Assembly (NCBI GenBank): GCA_963710625.1
Contig: CAVQBG010000026.1
Location: 271,139 to 335,138 of the forward strand
From: Sva-07 sp963710625
GTDB lineage: Bacteria; Actinomycetota; Acidimicrobiia; Acidimicrobiales; Ilumatobacteraceae
Length of the DNA stretch: 64,000 bases
Direction: 5' to 3'
Each line of letters begins with the position of its first letter. Position 1 is the stretch's first letter. The notes under the pieces are model-generated. The model saw only the letters and a list, made by a program, of their open reading frames with translations. It did no database searches and was not told the DNA's origin. Positions 27,722 to 36,320 of the stretch are shown here, one piece after another. The translations under genes were made by a program, and so were the position numbers.

Positions 27722-28522
27722 TCACTCGGCGACGAAGTCGATCAGCTGCTCGACGGCACCGACCAGTTCGGGACGCAGGTCGGCGAACGTGTTGACGCGG
27801 TTGCGCAACTTCGGCCAGAAGCCGTCGAACGGCACGCCGAGCGCCGCGCACAGTCCTTCCTTCCACGGCACGTCGCTGCGAGGAACGTCGGGCCACGCCT
27901 CGAGACCGAGCACCTTCGGGCGGATGCCCGCCCACACGTCGACGAACGGGTGACCCGTGATCAGCACGTTCGGATCTCGAACCGTCTGCGCGATCCGCGT
28001 CTCCTTCGATCCGGGAACCAGGTGATCGAGGAGGACGCCGAGCCGGCGATCCGTTGACGGGCCGAAGTCGGCGACAGCGGCCGCAAGATCATCGGCACCG
28101 TGCAACGGCTCGACGACGATGCCGAGCTCACGGAGATCATCGCCCCAGACGTGTTCGACGAGCTCGGCGTCGTGCTTGCCCTCCACCCAGATCCGGCTCG
28201 CCGCCGCAACGCGGGCCCGGCCGTCACCGGCGACCGAGCCCGAGGCGGTGAGCCGCTGCGTCGCCGACTTGGCGGTGGCCGGCCGCACGAGCGTGACCGG
28301 CCTGCCCTCGATCAGGAAACCGCCCGGTTTCCAGGTGAAGTGGCGCACGTAGTCGTTGCGGTCCTGCAGGGTCACACCCTCGGCGCTCCAACGGACCACG
28401 TCGCCGCAGAACCGGCTGGCGCGATCCTCGACGAGCATCCCCATCTCGACGACGACATCGGGGTAGGTCGGCCCGCGCTGCTGGGCGGCGAAGTCGTCGA
28501 GGATGTCGGTCTCGTAGGCCAC
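27722..28522 (-). CDS. DUF3097 family protein
   Basis: A 266-residue protein matching the actinobacterial DUF3097 family. The N-terminal half begins with a small beta-rich domain; the middle has IWVEGKHDAELVEHVWGDDLR (about 111-131), similar to a Toprim-like strand-acid-helix unit, and the C-terminal half carries the family block GHPFVDVWAGIRPK through WKEGLCAALG. No function is known for the family. Conserved acids in the Toprim-like region suggest a nucleic-acid role, which is inference. It is convergent with hppA. Confidence 0.82.
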   Translation of the reverse strand: MAYETDILDDFAAQQRGPTYPDVVVEMGMLVEDRASRFCGDVVRWSAEGVTLQDRNDYVRHFTWKPGGFLIEGRPVTLVRPATAKSATQRLTASGSVAGDGRARVAAASRIWVEGKHDAELVEHVWGDDLRELGIVVEPLHGADDLAAAVADFGPSTDRRLGVLLDHLVPGSKETRIAQTVRDPNVLITGHPFVDVWAGIRPKVLGLEAWPDVPRSDVPWKEGLCAALGVPFDGFWPKLRNRVNTFADLRPELVGAVEQLIDFVAE

Positions 28523-28560
28523 GGCCCCAGTGAAGCAGTCGGGCGGGGCGCTGTGCGAGC

Positions 28561-29466
28561 ATGCGGGCCATGGAGAGCTTCACGGGCAGGGTCGCGGTCG
28601 TCACCGGCGGAGCGAGCGGGATGGGGCGAGAGCTCGTCCGGCAACTCGCGGCCGAAGGATGCCATGTCGCCATGTGCGACCTGTCGGTCGAGGAGATGGC
28701 AGAGACGCAACGGCTCGCGCTCGCCGACGCGCCGGACGGGACGGTCGTCACCACGCACGTGTGCGACGTGTCCGACGAGGCGTCGCTGATCGAGTTCCGC
28801 AACGCAGTGGTCAATCAGCACCAGACCGACCACGTCAACCTGCTGTTCAACAACGCCGGAATCGGCGGGGGCGGCTCGGTGATCGCCGATCCCCGAGAGG
28901 TGTGGGAGCGCACGTTCAACGTCTGCTGGGGTGGCGTGTACCTGGGCGTGCGCACCTTCCTGCCGTTGGTGATCGCCGCCGACGAGGGACACATCGTCAA
29001 CACCTCGAGCGTCAACGGCTTCTGGGCGAGCATCGGCCCCGACCGACCTCACACGGCGTACTCCGCCGCCAAGTTCGCGGTCAAGGGGTTCAGCGAGGCG
29101 CTGATCACCGACCTCCGGGTGAACGCACCCCACGTCAAGGTGTCGGTGGTGATGCCCGGTCACATCGGGACCTCGATCGTCGAGAACTCGATGCGCCACG
29201 GCGCACAGGAACTCGACATGGAGACCGTCGAGATGGTGCAGTTGATGTCCGACATGTTCCGCGACCAGGCACCGATGACTGCCGCCGAGGCGAGCACCGA
29301 GATCCTCGACGGGGTCCGGGCCGGCCGGTGGCGCATCCTCGTCGGCGACGATGCGCGCAAGCTCGATGAGGCGGTGCGGGCCAACCCGGAGATCGCCTAC
29401 GAGTCGTTGACCCTCGGCGACCTCACCTCGGGCAACGCCGGCACGCCATTCGCGGCCACCGACTGA
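28561..29466 (+). CDS. Short-chain dehydrogenase/reductase
   Basis: A 301-residue classical SDR. The cofactor loop is TGGASGMG (about 15-22), NNAG follows strand 4, and the catalytic Ser-Tyr-Lys are in NTSSVNGF and YSAAK (Tyr161 and Lys165 approximately). AMCDLS after strand 2 places an Asp at the ribose-binding position, favouring NAD(H). Substrate unknown. ATG 28561 is given; the ATG at 28570 (MESFTGRV) fits the family start equally well. Confidence 0.85.
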   Translation: MRAMESFTGRVAVVTGGASGMGRELVRQLAAEGCHVAMCDLSVEEMAETQRLALADAPDGTVVTTHVCDVSDEASLIEFRNAVVNQHQTDHVNLLFNNAGIGGGGSVIADPREVWERTFNVCWGGVYLGVRTFLPLVIAADEGHIVNTSSVNGFWASIGPDRPHTAYSAAKFAVKGFSEALITDLRVNAPHVKVSVVMPGHIGTSIVENSMRHGAQELDMETVEMVQLMSDMFRDQAPMTAAEASTEILDGVRAGRWRILVGDDARKLDEAVRANPEIAYESLTLGDLTSGNAGTPFAATD

Positions 29467-29479
29467 GGGCGTCGCCCGC

Positions 29480-29515
29480 TGGAACTTTCGCGACGTCGAC
29501 GACGTCGAAGTTCCA
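29480..29515. repeat. Hairpin between SDR gene and DUF4349 lipoprotein gene
   Basis: Arms 29480-29487 (TGGAACTT) and 29508-29515 (AAGTTCCA) are perfectly complementary; the 20-nt interior is made of overlapping CGACGTCG palindromes. The right arm ends on the A of the downstream start codon, so it could either terminate the SDR transcript or mask the start of the lipoprotein gene. Confidence 0.5.
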
Positions 29516-30537
29516 TGGGGAGACACAACACAGCTCAAGCATCATTGGCACTCGTGGTTCTCGTCGGGCTGGGGGTCTCGGCATGCGGCAACGACGACGC
29601 CTCGTCGACGACGGCCACCGATTCGGCCGCCGAGATCACCGTCGCTCGACCCGGCGGGCTCGGTGAACTCGCCACCGACGACTCGGCCGAGGCGATCGAC
29701 GGCACCGCCGCAGCAGGAGGCTCCGGCACGGCCGTGCCGGACCGCATCGGCGTCGAGGTGTCCGGTCGGGCACTGGCGACCACCGCCGGTGTGACCGTGT
29801 CCACGCCGGACATCCGGCGTGCCGTCGACGACACGCTCGACTCGATCGCCAGGAACAACGCCAGCGTGTACACCGCCGACGTGAACATCGGCGACGAACG
29901 CGAGGACGGCAGCATCGAGGGCTCGGGGTACTTCGTCGTCAAGGTCACGCCCGCCGACCTCGAACCGCTGATCGCCGACCTGGGAGCCACGGTGGGAACC
30001 CTGAGCGGTCGGAGCCAGGACACCTCAGACGTGACCGACCAACTGGTCGATCTCGAGATCCGCATCAGCGTCGAACGCAACGTGATCGAACGCTTCCAGG
30101 CGCTGCTCGACGATGCGACCTCGTTTCAGGACGTCGTCGACATCGAGCAGGTGATCAGCGAGCGCACGATCGCCCTCGAACAGCTCCTCGCGAGCCAGCG
30201 AAACCTCGAGAGCCGCGTCGAACTGGCGACGCTCACCATCGACCTCCAGTACGTCGCACCCACGGCGGAGCCTTCCGCCGCAGTCGACAACGGCGACGAC
30301 ACCGTCGGTGATGCGTGGCGAGCCGGCTGGGACGTGTTCGTCGGCATCCTGTTCACGATCGCCCTCGCCCTGGCGGTGGCGGCACCGTTCCTGGCGACCG
30401 CTGCGCTCGTGTTCGGCGTGGTGTGGCTGATCACGCGGCGACGGGCCCGCCCCACCGGCCCGACGTCGGCCCCCGCACCCGCCGCGCCCGTCAGCGAACG
30501 CGACGAGTCGCTCGCTGCCCCCAGCCGCGAGCCGTGA
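29515..30537 (+). CDS. DUF4349 domain lipoprotein
   Basis: A 340-residue protein. The signal peptide ends in LGVSAC, with Cys24 as the lipid attachment site; a low-complexity segment follows. Residues 80-265 resemble DUF4349: a beta-rich part (GSGYFVVKVTPADLEPLIADLG) then a coiled coil (QLVDLEIRISVERNVIERFQ through ASQRNLESRVE). A C-terminal membrane helix (about 285-312) is followed by a basic, proline-rich tail. DUF4349 proteins are envelope proteins of unknown role. No ribosome site is obvious before ATG 29515. The 3' end overlaps the next convergent gene by 47 bp. Confidence 0.78.
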   Translation: MGRHNTAQASLALVVLVGLGVSACGNDDASSTTATDSAAEITVARPGGLGELATDDSAEAIDGTAAAGGSGTAVPDRIGVEVSGRALATTAGVTVSTPDIRRAVDDTLDSIARNNASVYTADVNIGDEREDGSIEGSGYFVVKVTPADLEPLIADLGATVGTLSGRSQDTSDVTDQLVDLEIRISVERNVIERFQALLDDATSFQDVVDIEQVISERTIALEQLLASQRNLESRVELATLTIDLQYVAPTAEPSAAVDNGDDTVGDAWRAGWDVFVGILFTIALALAVAAPFLATAALVFGVVWLITRRRARPTGPTSAPAPAAPVSERDESLAAPSREP

Positions 30538-31195
30538 GCACGAGATCGCTGACGCTGCCGTCCGGGAAGGCGAACGGCGACCGCACCCCGGTGTGAGCCG
30601 CCACCTCCGGCAGCGTCAGCGGTCCGAAGGCACCGTCGGGATCGACGGTCCAGCGATGCCAACGATGGGCGGGCACCTCCACGAGGTCGAGGCGCGGCTC
30701 ACCGAGCACGTCGATGGCGCCGTGTACCACGCCGCGTTGCTCGTATCCGAGATCGGCCCAGGCGCGGTCGCCGACCGGCTCCAGCACCGAGGGCGGTGCG
30801 GTGGCGTACCACTCGAGATCGAACGCGATCGGGGTCGGGTCGCCATACGCCCGCCCGAGTGCCTCGTCGGCGTCGTCGATCGCCGACGCGTACGTCTCGT
30901 TGCCGATCGACCACTGTTCCATCTCGGCGTCGCAGTGGTGCTCGGCCCACAGCGCCTCCCCCTTCACGATGAACGGGTCGGCGCGGACCGGCACCTCGAA
31001 GTCGGTGATGTGCAGCAGCGGGCGCCCGGCCCGAGCGAGCGACGCCCAGTACCAGGCGGTACGCCCGACGAGCCGGTGACCCGAAATCAGGCCGAGGGTC
31101 GCATCGGTGCTCCACGCGGCGAAGACCCACTCCTCCACCGGGGACGCCGGATGACGACCGTCGTGCACGTCACGATCGTCGGCGAAGGTGGGCAT
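30491..31195 (-). CDS. Conserved hypothetical protein, 234 residues
   Basis: I do not recognise the family. The sequence is rich in aromatic residues and acids (WYWASLARAGRP, EALWAEHHCDAEMEQWSIGNETYA, FDLEWYATAPP), without a signal peptide or membrane helix, and alternates strands and loops like a beta-barrel or lipocalin-type protein. It may be a soluble lipid- or ligand-binding protein; that is a guess from composition. It overlaps the convergent DUF4349 gene by 47 bp and is divergent, 20 bp apart, from the SCP2-like gene. Confidence 0.65.
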   Translation of the reverse strand: MPTFADDRDVHDGRHPASPVEEWVFAAWSTDATLGLISGHRLVGRTAWYWASLARAGRPLLHITDFEVPVRADPFIVKGEALWAEHHCDAEMEQWSIGNETYASAIDDADEALGRAYGDPTPIAFDLEWYATAPPSVLEPVGDRAWADLGYEQRGVVHGAIDVLGEPRLDLVEVPAHRWHRWTVDPDGAFGPLTLPEVAAHTGVRSPFAFPDGSVSDLVLTARGWGQRATRRVR

Positions 31196-31215
31196 GATCA
31201 GGCAGACTACGAACC

Positions 31216-31608
31216 ATGATCCGTTATCTCAGCCTCGACTGGATCAACGCACTGTCGGACGAAGTCGCCAACAGCGACCACATGCGCGACGTCGCCAACA
31301 CCCATCGAATCGGCGTCACCCAGGTGGTGAGCAACGGGCCCGAGGGCGACGTCACGTATCACCTGACCGTCGGGGACGGCGCAGCATCGTTCGGGGCGGG
31401 GCCCGCCGACCCGGAGGACGTCAAGATGCAGCAGGACTGGGACACCGCAGTGGCCGTCGCGACCGGCGAGTTGAATGCACAGGAGGCGTTCATCGGTGGC
31501 CGCATCCTCCTGTTCGGCGACCAGCAGAAGCTGCTCGACTCGCAGCCCGTCTTCGGCGCCCTCGAAGCCGTCTTCGCCACCGTCCGCGAACGCACCACCT
31601 ACACATGA
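31216..31608 (+). CDS. SCP2 sterol-transfer-like protein
   Basis: A 130-residue single-domain protein resembling the SCP2 sterol-transfer family. It has an N-terminal helix, a central sheet with VTYHLTVGDGAASFGAG, an acidic helix (DWDTAVAVATGELNAQEAFIGGRILLFGD) and a final helix, the usual order of the fold. Such proteins bind hydrophobic ligands. The conserved pattern of ALxGxLxxxxAxxxGxxxxxGD in the family is matched by VATGELNAQEAFIGGRILLFGD. Ligand unknown. It may be co-transcribed with the glycosylase gene downstream. Confidence 0.65.
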   Translation: MIRYLSLDWINALSDEVANSDHMRDVANTHRIGVTQVVSNGPEGDVTYHLTVGDGAASFGAGPADPEDVKMQQDWDTAVAVATGELNAQEAFIGGRILLFGDQQKLLDSQPVFGALEAVFATVRERTTYT

Positions 31609-31638
31609 ATTGCAGCAGGGTCAGACCCCTGCCGCAAT
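31609..31638. repeat. Intergenic hairpin with GGGTCAGACCC core
   Basis: ATTGC (31609-31613) pairs with GCAAT (31634-31638); inside, CAGGGT pairs with ACCC-C-TG around a CAG loop with one bulged C. It lies between two genes on the same strand and starts immediately after the SCP2-like stop codon. Confidence 0.6.
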
Positions 31639-31651
31639 GCTGGAGCGACCG

Positions 31652-32518
31652 ATGCCCGAGATGCCCGAGATCCAGGCGCATGCCGAGCGCCTCACCGAAC
31701 GGTTCTCGGGTCGCGTCCTGAGCGGGTTCACACCGTTCAACTTCACCGCACTCAAGACTGCGGTGCCACCGCCATCGGACGCGTTCGGGTCGCCGCTGGT
31801 GGAAGTCGGGCGGCGAGGCAAGTACCTGCTGTTGGGTTTCGAGCCGGTCACCTTCGTGGTCCACCTCATGCAGGGCGGACGTCTCGTGCCCGACGAGAAG
31901 CGATCGGCCAAGCCACGGGGCGGTCAGGCTCGTTTCGTCTTCGAGCCGGTCGAGCTCGACGACGGATCGATCGACGAGACCGCCCTGCTGCTGACCGAGC
32001 AGGGCAAGGAACGGCGTGCCGGCGTGTGGTGCGTGCCGACCGCAGGTGCCCTCGAGTCACCACCGCTCGACAAGCTCGGCCCCGAGGCATCGACGATCAC
32101 CGACGCCGAACTCGGCGCACTCTTCGCGGCCAACTCGATGCGCGTGCACGGGTTCCTGCGCGATCAACGGATGATCGCCGGCATCGGACGCCGCCTCGCG
32201 AACGAGGTCTGCCACCGAGCGCGCGTCTCACCCTTCGCGAACACCCGCAAGCTCAGCGTGGACGGGGCGGCGGTCGTCGCGGCGGCGATCCGCTCGTGCA
32301 TCGACGACGGACTGGCGTACGAACGGACCCGCAGCGACATGAGTTCGTCGAAGGACCGTCCGAGCGCGATGCACAGTCGGACCGGTGATCCGTGCCCGGA
32401 CTGCGGTGACGCGGTACGGGCCGTCGAGTACTCCGGCTACACCGTCAACTACTGCCCGACCTGCCAGACCGGCGGCAAGGTGTTGGCCGACAACACCACC
32501 AGCAAATTCCTGAAGTAG
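31652..32518 (+). CDS. Fpg/Nei-type DNA glycosylase/AP lyase
   Basis: A 288-residue base-excision repair enzyme. The start at 31652 gives MPEMPEIQAH, matching the MPELPEVE opening of MutM/Fpg, in which Pro2 becomes the catalytic N-terminal proline and Glu3 assists. GRRGKYLLLGF carries the conserved beta-hairpin lysine; QRMIAGIGRRLANEVCHRARVSPF is the helix-two-turn-helix motif. The C-terminal zinc finger is CPDCG...CPTCQ. An alternative ATG at 31637 would place extra residues before the proline and spoil the active site. It probably acts on oxidised bases; Fpg or Nei specificity is not resolved. Confidence 0.9.
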   Translation: MPEMPEIQAHAERLTERFSGRVLSGFTPFNFTALKTAVPPPSDAFGSPLVEVGRRGKYLLLGFEPVTFVVHLMQGGRLVPDEKRSAKPRGGQARFVFEPVELDDGSIDETALLLTEQGKERRAGVWCVPTAGALESPPLDKLGPEASTITDAELGALFAANSMRVHGFLRDQRMIAGIGRRLANEVCHRARVSPFANTRKLSVDGAAVVAAAIRSCIDDGLAYERTRSDMSSSKDRPSAMHSRTGDPCPDCGDAVRAVEYSGYTVNYCPTCQTGGKVLADNTTSKFLK

Positions 32519-32541
32519 TCCTCGCCGAATACGCTCGGTGC

Positions 32542-33258
32542 ATGCCGATCCATCTGCGCGCCGAAGCCGGCGACTACGCCCCCAACGTCCTGTGCCCCGG
32601 CGACCCGCTGCGTGCCCGCTACATCGCGGAGACGTTCTTCGATCCCGGCGCCCGAGAGGTCAACACCGAGCGAGGAATGCTCGGCTACACCGGCACCTTC
32701 GAGGGCAAGCCGATCAGCGTCCAGTCGACCGGGATGGGGTGTCCGAGTTCCGGGATCGTCTTCGAGGAGCTGATCATGCTCGGCGCGACCCGCCTGGTGC
32801 GCGTGGGCACCTGCGGGGGCCTCGGCGACGGCATGGCGATGGGCGACACGGTGATCGGCGTCGCCGCCTCCAGCGACGACCAGACGCCGCTTCGCTACGC
32901 AGCCATGGAGGGCTACGCACCGAGCGCCACGTTCTCGCTGGTGGAGACCGCAGCGCGGTTGAGCCGCGAGGGGACGAGCGGCGCCGTACACGTCGGCCCG
33001 ATCGTCACCTCCGGGCTGTTCTACGATCCCGACCCCACGACGTTCGCCCGATGGAAGCGTCTCGGGCACATCGGCGTGGAGATGGAAGCGGCGATGATGT
33101 ACACGATCGCGGCCGTGAAGGGCATCGAGGCACTGGCGATCATGACGGTCAGCGACCTCCTCGGCGAGACCGGCGACACCGTGCGGATCAGCGACGCCGA
33201 TCTCAAGGCCGGCGTCGACCAGATGATGCGCATTTCGTGCGCAGTCGCCGTGTCATGA
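32542..33258 (+). CDS. Purine/uridine nucleoside phosphorylase, DeoD-like
   Basis: A 238-residue phosphorylase of the hexameric (NP-I) family. LCPGDPLRARYIA holds the phosphate-site Gly-Asp and Arg, GMGCPSSGIVFEEL and RVGTCGGLGD form the ribose/phosphate region, and EMEAAMMYT is the ribose-binding Met-Glu motif. SDLLGETGD near the end corresponds to the DeoD segment with the catalytic Asp. Length and the MPIHLRA start match DeoD-type purine nucleoside phosphorylase; uridine phosphorylase is less likely. It starts 23 bp after the glycosylase stop. Confidence 0.88.
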   Translation: MPIHLRAEAGDYAPNVLCPGDPLRARYIAETFFDPGAREVNTERGMLGYTGTFEGKPISVQSTGMGCPSSGIVFEELIMLGATRLVRVGTCGGLGDGMAMGDTVIGVAASSDDQTPLRYAAMEGYAPSATFSLVETAARLSREGTSGAVHVGPIVTSGLFYDPDPTTFARWKRLGHIGVEMEAAMMYTIAAVKGIEALAIMTVSDLLGETGDTVRISDADLKAGVDQMMRISCAVAVS

Positions 33259-33316
33259 TCTGCTGACTCAGCGTCCGTTGAGGGAACCCCTCCGACTCCA
33301 GGAGCGTCAGAACGCC

Positions 33317-34084
33317 ATGATCCCTCGCACTGCACTCGCCCTCCTCGCCGTCTCCGCCCTTGCCCTCGCTGCCTGCGGCAGCGACAGCGACGGCGCATCG
33401 GGGTCGGCGCCGACCGCCGACGATCTCGCCGGACAGGCGTTCGAGTCGACCAGCGTCGAGGGCTACGACCTCGTCGAGGGCTCGACGATCGAGCTCGGCT
33501 TCGAGACCGACGCGCTCGGCGCCCGTGCCGGCTGCAACTCGTTGAGCGGTGGCTACACGATCACCGACGGCACCCTCGAGGTCGGGGCCATGGCGTCGAC
33601 GATGATGGCGTGCGAAGACGCCCTGATGGCCCAGGACCAGTGGCTGAGCGAGTTCCTCACCAGCGGCCCCGACATCGTGCTCGACGGCGACACCCTCACC
33701 CTCACCGGGTCGGAGGCCACCGTCACCCTCGCCGCGGTGCAGCCGACGCCGCTCGAAGGAACGACGTGGGTCGTCTCCGGCACCGTGGCGAACGAGGCGG
33801 TCACGGTGAGCCTCGTCGACTCGGAGGCGTCGATGACGATCACGGATGGCCAGGCGCAGGTCGACACCGGCTGCAACACCGGATCGTCCACCGTGGAGGT
33901 CACCGACACCACGATCACGTTCGGGCCCCTCGCCCTGACGAGAATGGCCTGCGATGAAGAGCTCACGCGGCTCGAGGCGAGCGTCGTGCTCGCCCTCGAC
34001 GGTGAGCTGACCTACGAGATCACCGGCGACACCATGACGCTCCGCAAGGACGGCGGCGTCGGACTCAACTTCACCGCCGAGTGA
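33317..34084 (+). CDS. META-domain (HslJ-like) lipoprotein
   Basis: A 255-residue lipoprotein. The signal peptide ends in LALAAC, so Cys20 is the lipidation site. Two tandem META domains follow: about 36-145 (FETDALGARAGCNSLSGGYTI, MASTMMACEDALM) and about 150-255 (LEGTTWVVSGT, VDTGCNTGSS, LTRMACDEEL). Each keeps the GCN and MAC cysteine pair typical of HslJ/META proteins, probably forming a disulfide. ATG 33317 has AGGAG upstream. Function unknown; family members are implicated in envelope stress in other bacteria. Confidence 0.85.
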   Translation: MIPRTALALLAVSALALAACGSDSDGASGSAPTADDLAGQAFESTSVEGYDLVEGSTIELGFETDALGARAGCNSLSGGYTITDGTLEVGAMASTMMACEDALMAQDQWLSEFLTSGPDIVLDGDTLTLTGSEATVTLAAVQPTPLEGTTWVVSGTVANEAVTVSLVDSEASMTITDGQAQVDTGCNTGSSTVEVTDTTITFGPLALTRMACDEELTRLEASVVLALDGELTYEITGDTMTLRKDGGVGLNFTAE

Positions 34085-34110
34085 CCTGCCCCCGCCCCCG
34101 AACAACTCAC

Positions 34111-34163
34111 GCCCAGCGATGAGTTTCCGCGACACCTGCCGTCATTGAGACTCATCGCTGGGC
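34111..34163. terminator. Long hairpin between META lipoprotein and AbiEi-like genes
   Basis: Arms 34111-34124 and 34150-34163 are perfectly complementary over 14 bp (GCCCAGCGATGAGT) with a 25-nt loop. The right arm overlaps the last codons and stop of the minus-strand gene at 34152. It separates convergent genes and shares the GCGATGAGT block with the hairpin at 35172-35214. Confidence 0.7.
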
Positions 34164-35081
34164 GGTGCGCGACCTCACGACGCGCATCAGCCGGCGGGTG
34201 GTCGCTCCGAGCTGCCGACCGAAGCCGGCCTCGCGGACGCGTTCCACGCACCAGTCGATGCGCTCCGCTGCCGCGTCACGCGCCGCATCACGGTCACGGC
34301 CCGCGCTCTCCGCGTGTGTCGGATGGAGGTCGATCTCGATCGCGAGCCGGATCGACGGGACCGCGAGATCGAACCGCGCCGGGCCGTAGCCGGGCAGGTC
34401 GATCCTGTGCTGGCGCTCGAGCCCGACGAGTCCTGCTGCGACGAGGGCGTCCCCCAACACCACCTCACCGTGCGACTCGGCCGGACCTCCCCGAAGTCGG
34501 CCATCGAGCAACCCCAGGAAGCGTCGGATCCACGGACGTTGGGGCGACATCCAATCGATCGCCACCTCCCGGAGATCGCTGTCCGCGAGCTGCCCATCGC
34601 GCATCACCTGCTCGATGATCGACAGCAGGTCGATGGCGCCCACCCATCGGGCGAGATCCAGCGCGGTGCGTGCCCGGCTGGTGACCACGATGCCGTCGGG
34701 ACGGCGGAGCACGTCACGGGGATGGAACGCGGCGGTGCGGTAGGGAACCACCCACCGCGCGATGGTCGGATGGCTGGCCGGCGGTGCGAGCACATGGACC
34801 CGACCGTCTCGTGGGAGGCGTCGCAGCCCCCACAGTCGACCCGCCGTTGGACCGCTGACGGCAACGTCAGGATGGGCGGCGCAGACCGCAGCACACCGAG
34901 CGACTTCGTCGAACGGGACCGCCGGGATCCTGTACACACCCTTGACGACGCTGACGAGGTTTCCTGCCTCGACCAGGCCGCGCAATGTCCGGTCCGACAG
35001 CCCGCTGCGATGCAGGTCGGCCCTCGACGCGACTCCGTGCTGCGTGCGCAGCAGCTCCAATGACTCAGCGGTGAAGAGCAC
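34152..35081 (-). CDS. AbiEi-like antitoxin-domain protein with DUF559-like C-terminus
   Basis: A 309-residue protein. Residues 1-50 form the winged helix of AbiEi-type antitoxins (LELLRTQHGVASRADLHRSGLS and a following strand). The middle keeps the family pattern SGPTAGRLWGLRRLP and VTSRARTALDLARW. The end (ARFDLAVPSIRLAIEIDLHPTHAESAGRDRDAAR) resembles the DUF559/endonuclease-like fold seen in orphan actinobacterial members. No AbiEii nucleotidyltransferase toxin is adjacent. GTG 35081 is preferred because GGAGG lies 7 nt upstream; GTG 35084 is possible. Confidence 0.75.
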   Translation of the reverse strand: MLFTAESLELLRTQHGVASRADLHRSGLSDRTLRGLVEAGNLVSVVKGVYRIPAVPFDEVARCAAVCAAHPDVAVSGPTAGRLWGLRRLPRDGRVHVLAPPASHPTIARWVVPYRTAAFHPRDVLRRPDGIVVTSRARTALDLARWVGAIDLLSIIEQVMRDGQLADSDLREVAIDWMSPQRPWIRRFLGLLDGRLRGGPAESHGEVVLGDALVAAGLVGLERQHRIDLPGYGPARFDLAVPSIRLAIEIDLHPTHAESAGRDRDAARDAAAERIDWCVERVREAGFGRQLGATTRRLMRVVRSRTAQR

Positions 35082-35171
35082 CACCTGGCCTCCGTTCGAC
35101 GACGTGTTCGAGGAGGGAATCGGTGGGGTGAGGTTACCGACGCTGCGGGTCGCTCTCCGCAAACATCCAGA

Positions 35172-35214
35172 GCGATGAGTCTTCGCGACGCATGTCGTCG
35201 CGAAGACTCATCGC
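35172..35214. terminator. 19-bp perfect hairpin downstream of malate dehydrogenase
   Basis: Arms 35172-35190 and 35196-35214 pair without mismatch around loop CATGT. On the minus strand it begins 17 nt after the mdh stop, the position of a terminator. It shares GCGATGAGT and the TTCGCGAC block with neighbouring hairpins. Confidence 0.75.
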
Positions 35215-35230
35215 CTTGATGGGACGCGGG

Positions 35231-36217
35231 TCAGATGAGGCCGAGTCCGGCGACGGCGTCTCGCTCGCTGACGAGTTCCGCTGCGGACGCATCGATCTTG
35301 GCGCGGCTGAAGTCGTCGATGTCGAGGCCCTGCACGATCTCGTACTCGCCGTCCTTGCACACACAGGGGAACGACGAGATGATCCCTTCGGGAACGCCGT
35401 AGCTGCCGTCGCTCACCACCGACATCGAAACCCAGTCGCCCTCGGGCGTACCGAGCGTCCAGTCGCGGACGTGATCGACCGCCGCCGACGCTGCCGACGC
35501 GGCCGACGACGACCCGCGAGCGTCGATGATCGCTGCGCCGCGCTTGGCGACGGTGGGGATGTAGGTCGAGTCGTACCACTCGTGGTCGCCGACGGCGTCG
35601 TAGGCGCGCCGACCGTTGACCTCGGCGTGGAACAGGTCGGGGTACTGGGTGGTCGAGTGGTTGCCCCAGATGGTCATCTTGGTGATGTCGTTGACCGAGG
35701 CGCCGAGGCGTTGCGCGAGCTGCGCCTTGGCACGGTTGTGGTCGAGACGGGTCATCGCGGTGAAGCGACGAGGATCGAGGTCGGCGGCGTTGCGCTGCGC
35801 GATCAGCGCGTTCGTGTTGGCCGGGTTGCCGACCACGAGGATCTTCACCGCGGGTGTCGCCGACCTCGACAGCGCCTCACCCTGCGGCTTGAAGATTCCA
35901 CCGTTCGCCGAAAGCAGGTCGGCACGCTCCATCCCGGCCTTGCGCGGCATCGAGCCGACGAGGATCGCGATGTCGGCGTCGCCGAAGGCCGTGTCGGCAT
36001 CGTCGGTGCACACGATCTCCGACAGCAACGGGAAGGCGCAGTCGTCGAGTTCCATGCGCACACCCTCGAGCGCGCCGAGCGCCGGGGTGATCTCGAGCAG
36101 TTGCAGCGACACGGGCGTGTCCGGCCCGAGCATCGAGCCCGAGGCGATACGGAAGAGGATGCTGTAGCCGATCTGGCCAGCAGCACCGGTGACGGCGACA
36201 CGAACGGGAGTGGTCAT
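35231..36217 (-). CDS. mdh: Malate dehydrogenase
   Basis: A 328-residue NAD-dependent malate dehydrogenase of the LDH-like group found in actinobacteria and cytosol. TGAAGQIGYSILFRIASG is the NAD loop; VGSMPRKAGMERADLL carries the substrate arginines, NPANTNALIA the conserved Asn, and MTRLDHNRAKAQLA and IWGNHSTTQYPD the catalytic Asp, Arg and His. It catalyses oxaloacetate/malate interconversion in the citric-acid cycle, fitting the sdh and suc genes elsewhere in the window. ATG 36217. Confidence 0.95.
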   Translation of the reverse strand: MTTPVRVAVTGAAGQIGYSILFRIASGSMLGPDTPVSLQLLEITPALGALEGVRMELDDCAFPLLSEIVCTDDADTAFGDADIAILVGSMPRKAGMERADLLSANGGIFKPQGEALSRSATPAVKILVVGNPANTNALIAQRNAADLDPRRFTAMTRLDHNRAKAQLAQRLGASVNDITKMTIWGNHSTTQYPDLFHAEVNGRRAYDAVGDHEWYDSTYIPTVAKRGAAIIDARGSSSAASAASAAVDHVRDWTLGTPEGDWVSMSVVSDGSYGVPEGIISSFPCVCKDGEYEIVQGLDIDDFSRAKIDASAAELVSERDAVAGLGLI

Positions 36218-36266
36218 GTTCCGAGCGTACGCCCGGAGCCGGCAGCGACCCAAGCGCGCACACCCA

Positions 36267-36319
36267 CCGAAATCTGCCTCCGTCGTCGCGCCAGGCGCGA
36301 CGATCCAGGCATTTTTCGG
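36267..36319. terminator. Two-part hairpin downstream of the acyltransferase genes
   Basis: Outer arms 36267-36279 and 36307-36319 pair at 11 of 13 positions, and an inner stem of 9 bp (36283-36291 with 36295-36303) closes on a CAG loop. On the minus strand it begins 2 nt after the acyltransferase stop, so it likely terminates the metF-oafA-oafA transcript before mdh. Confidence 0.65.
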
Positions 36320-36320
36320 G

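Noticed and set aside
34152..35081. Complete type IV toxin-antitoxin system
   Set aside because: No AbiEii-like nucleotidyltransferase lies on either side.
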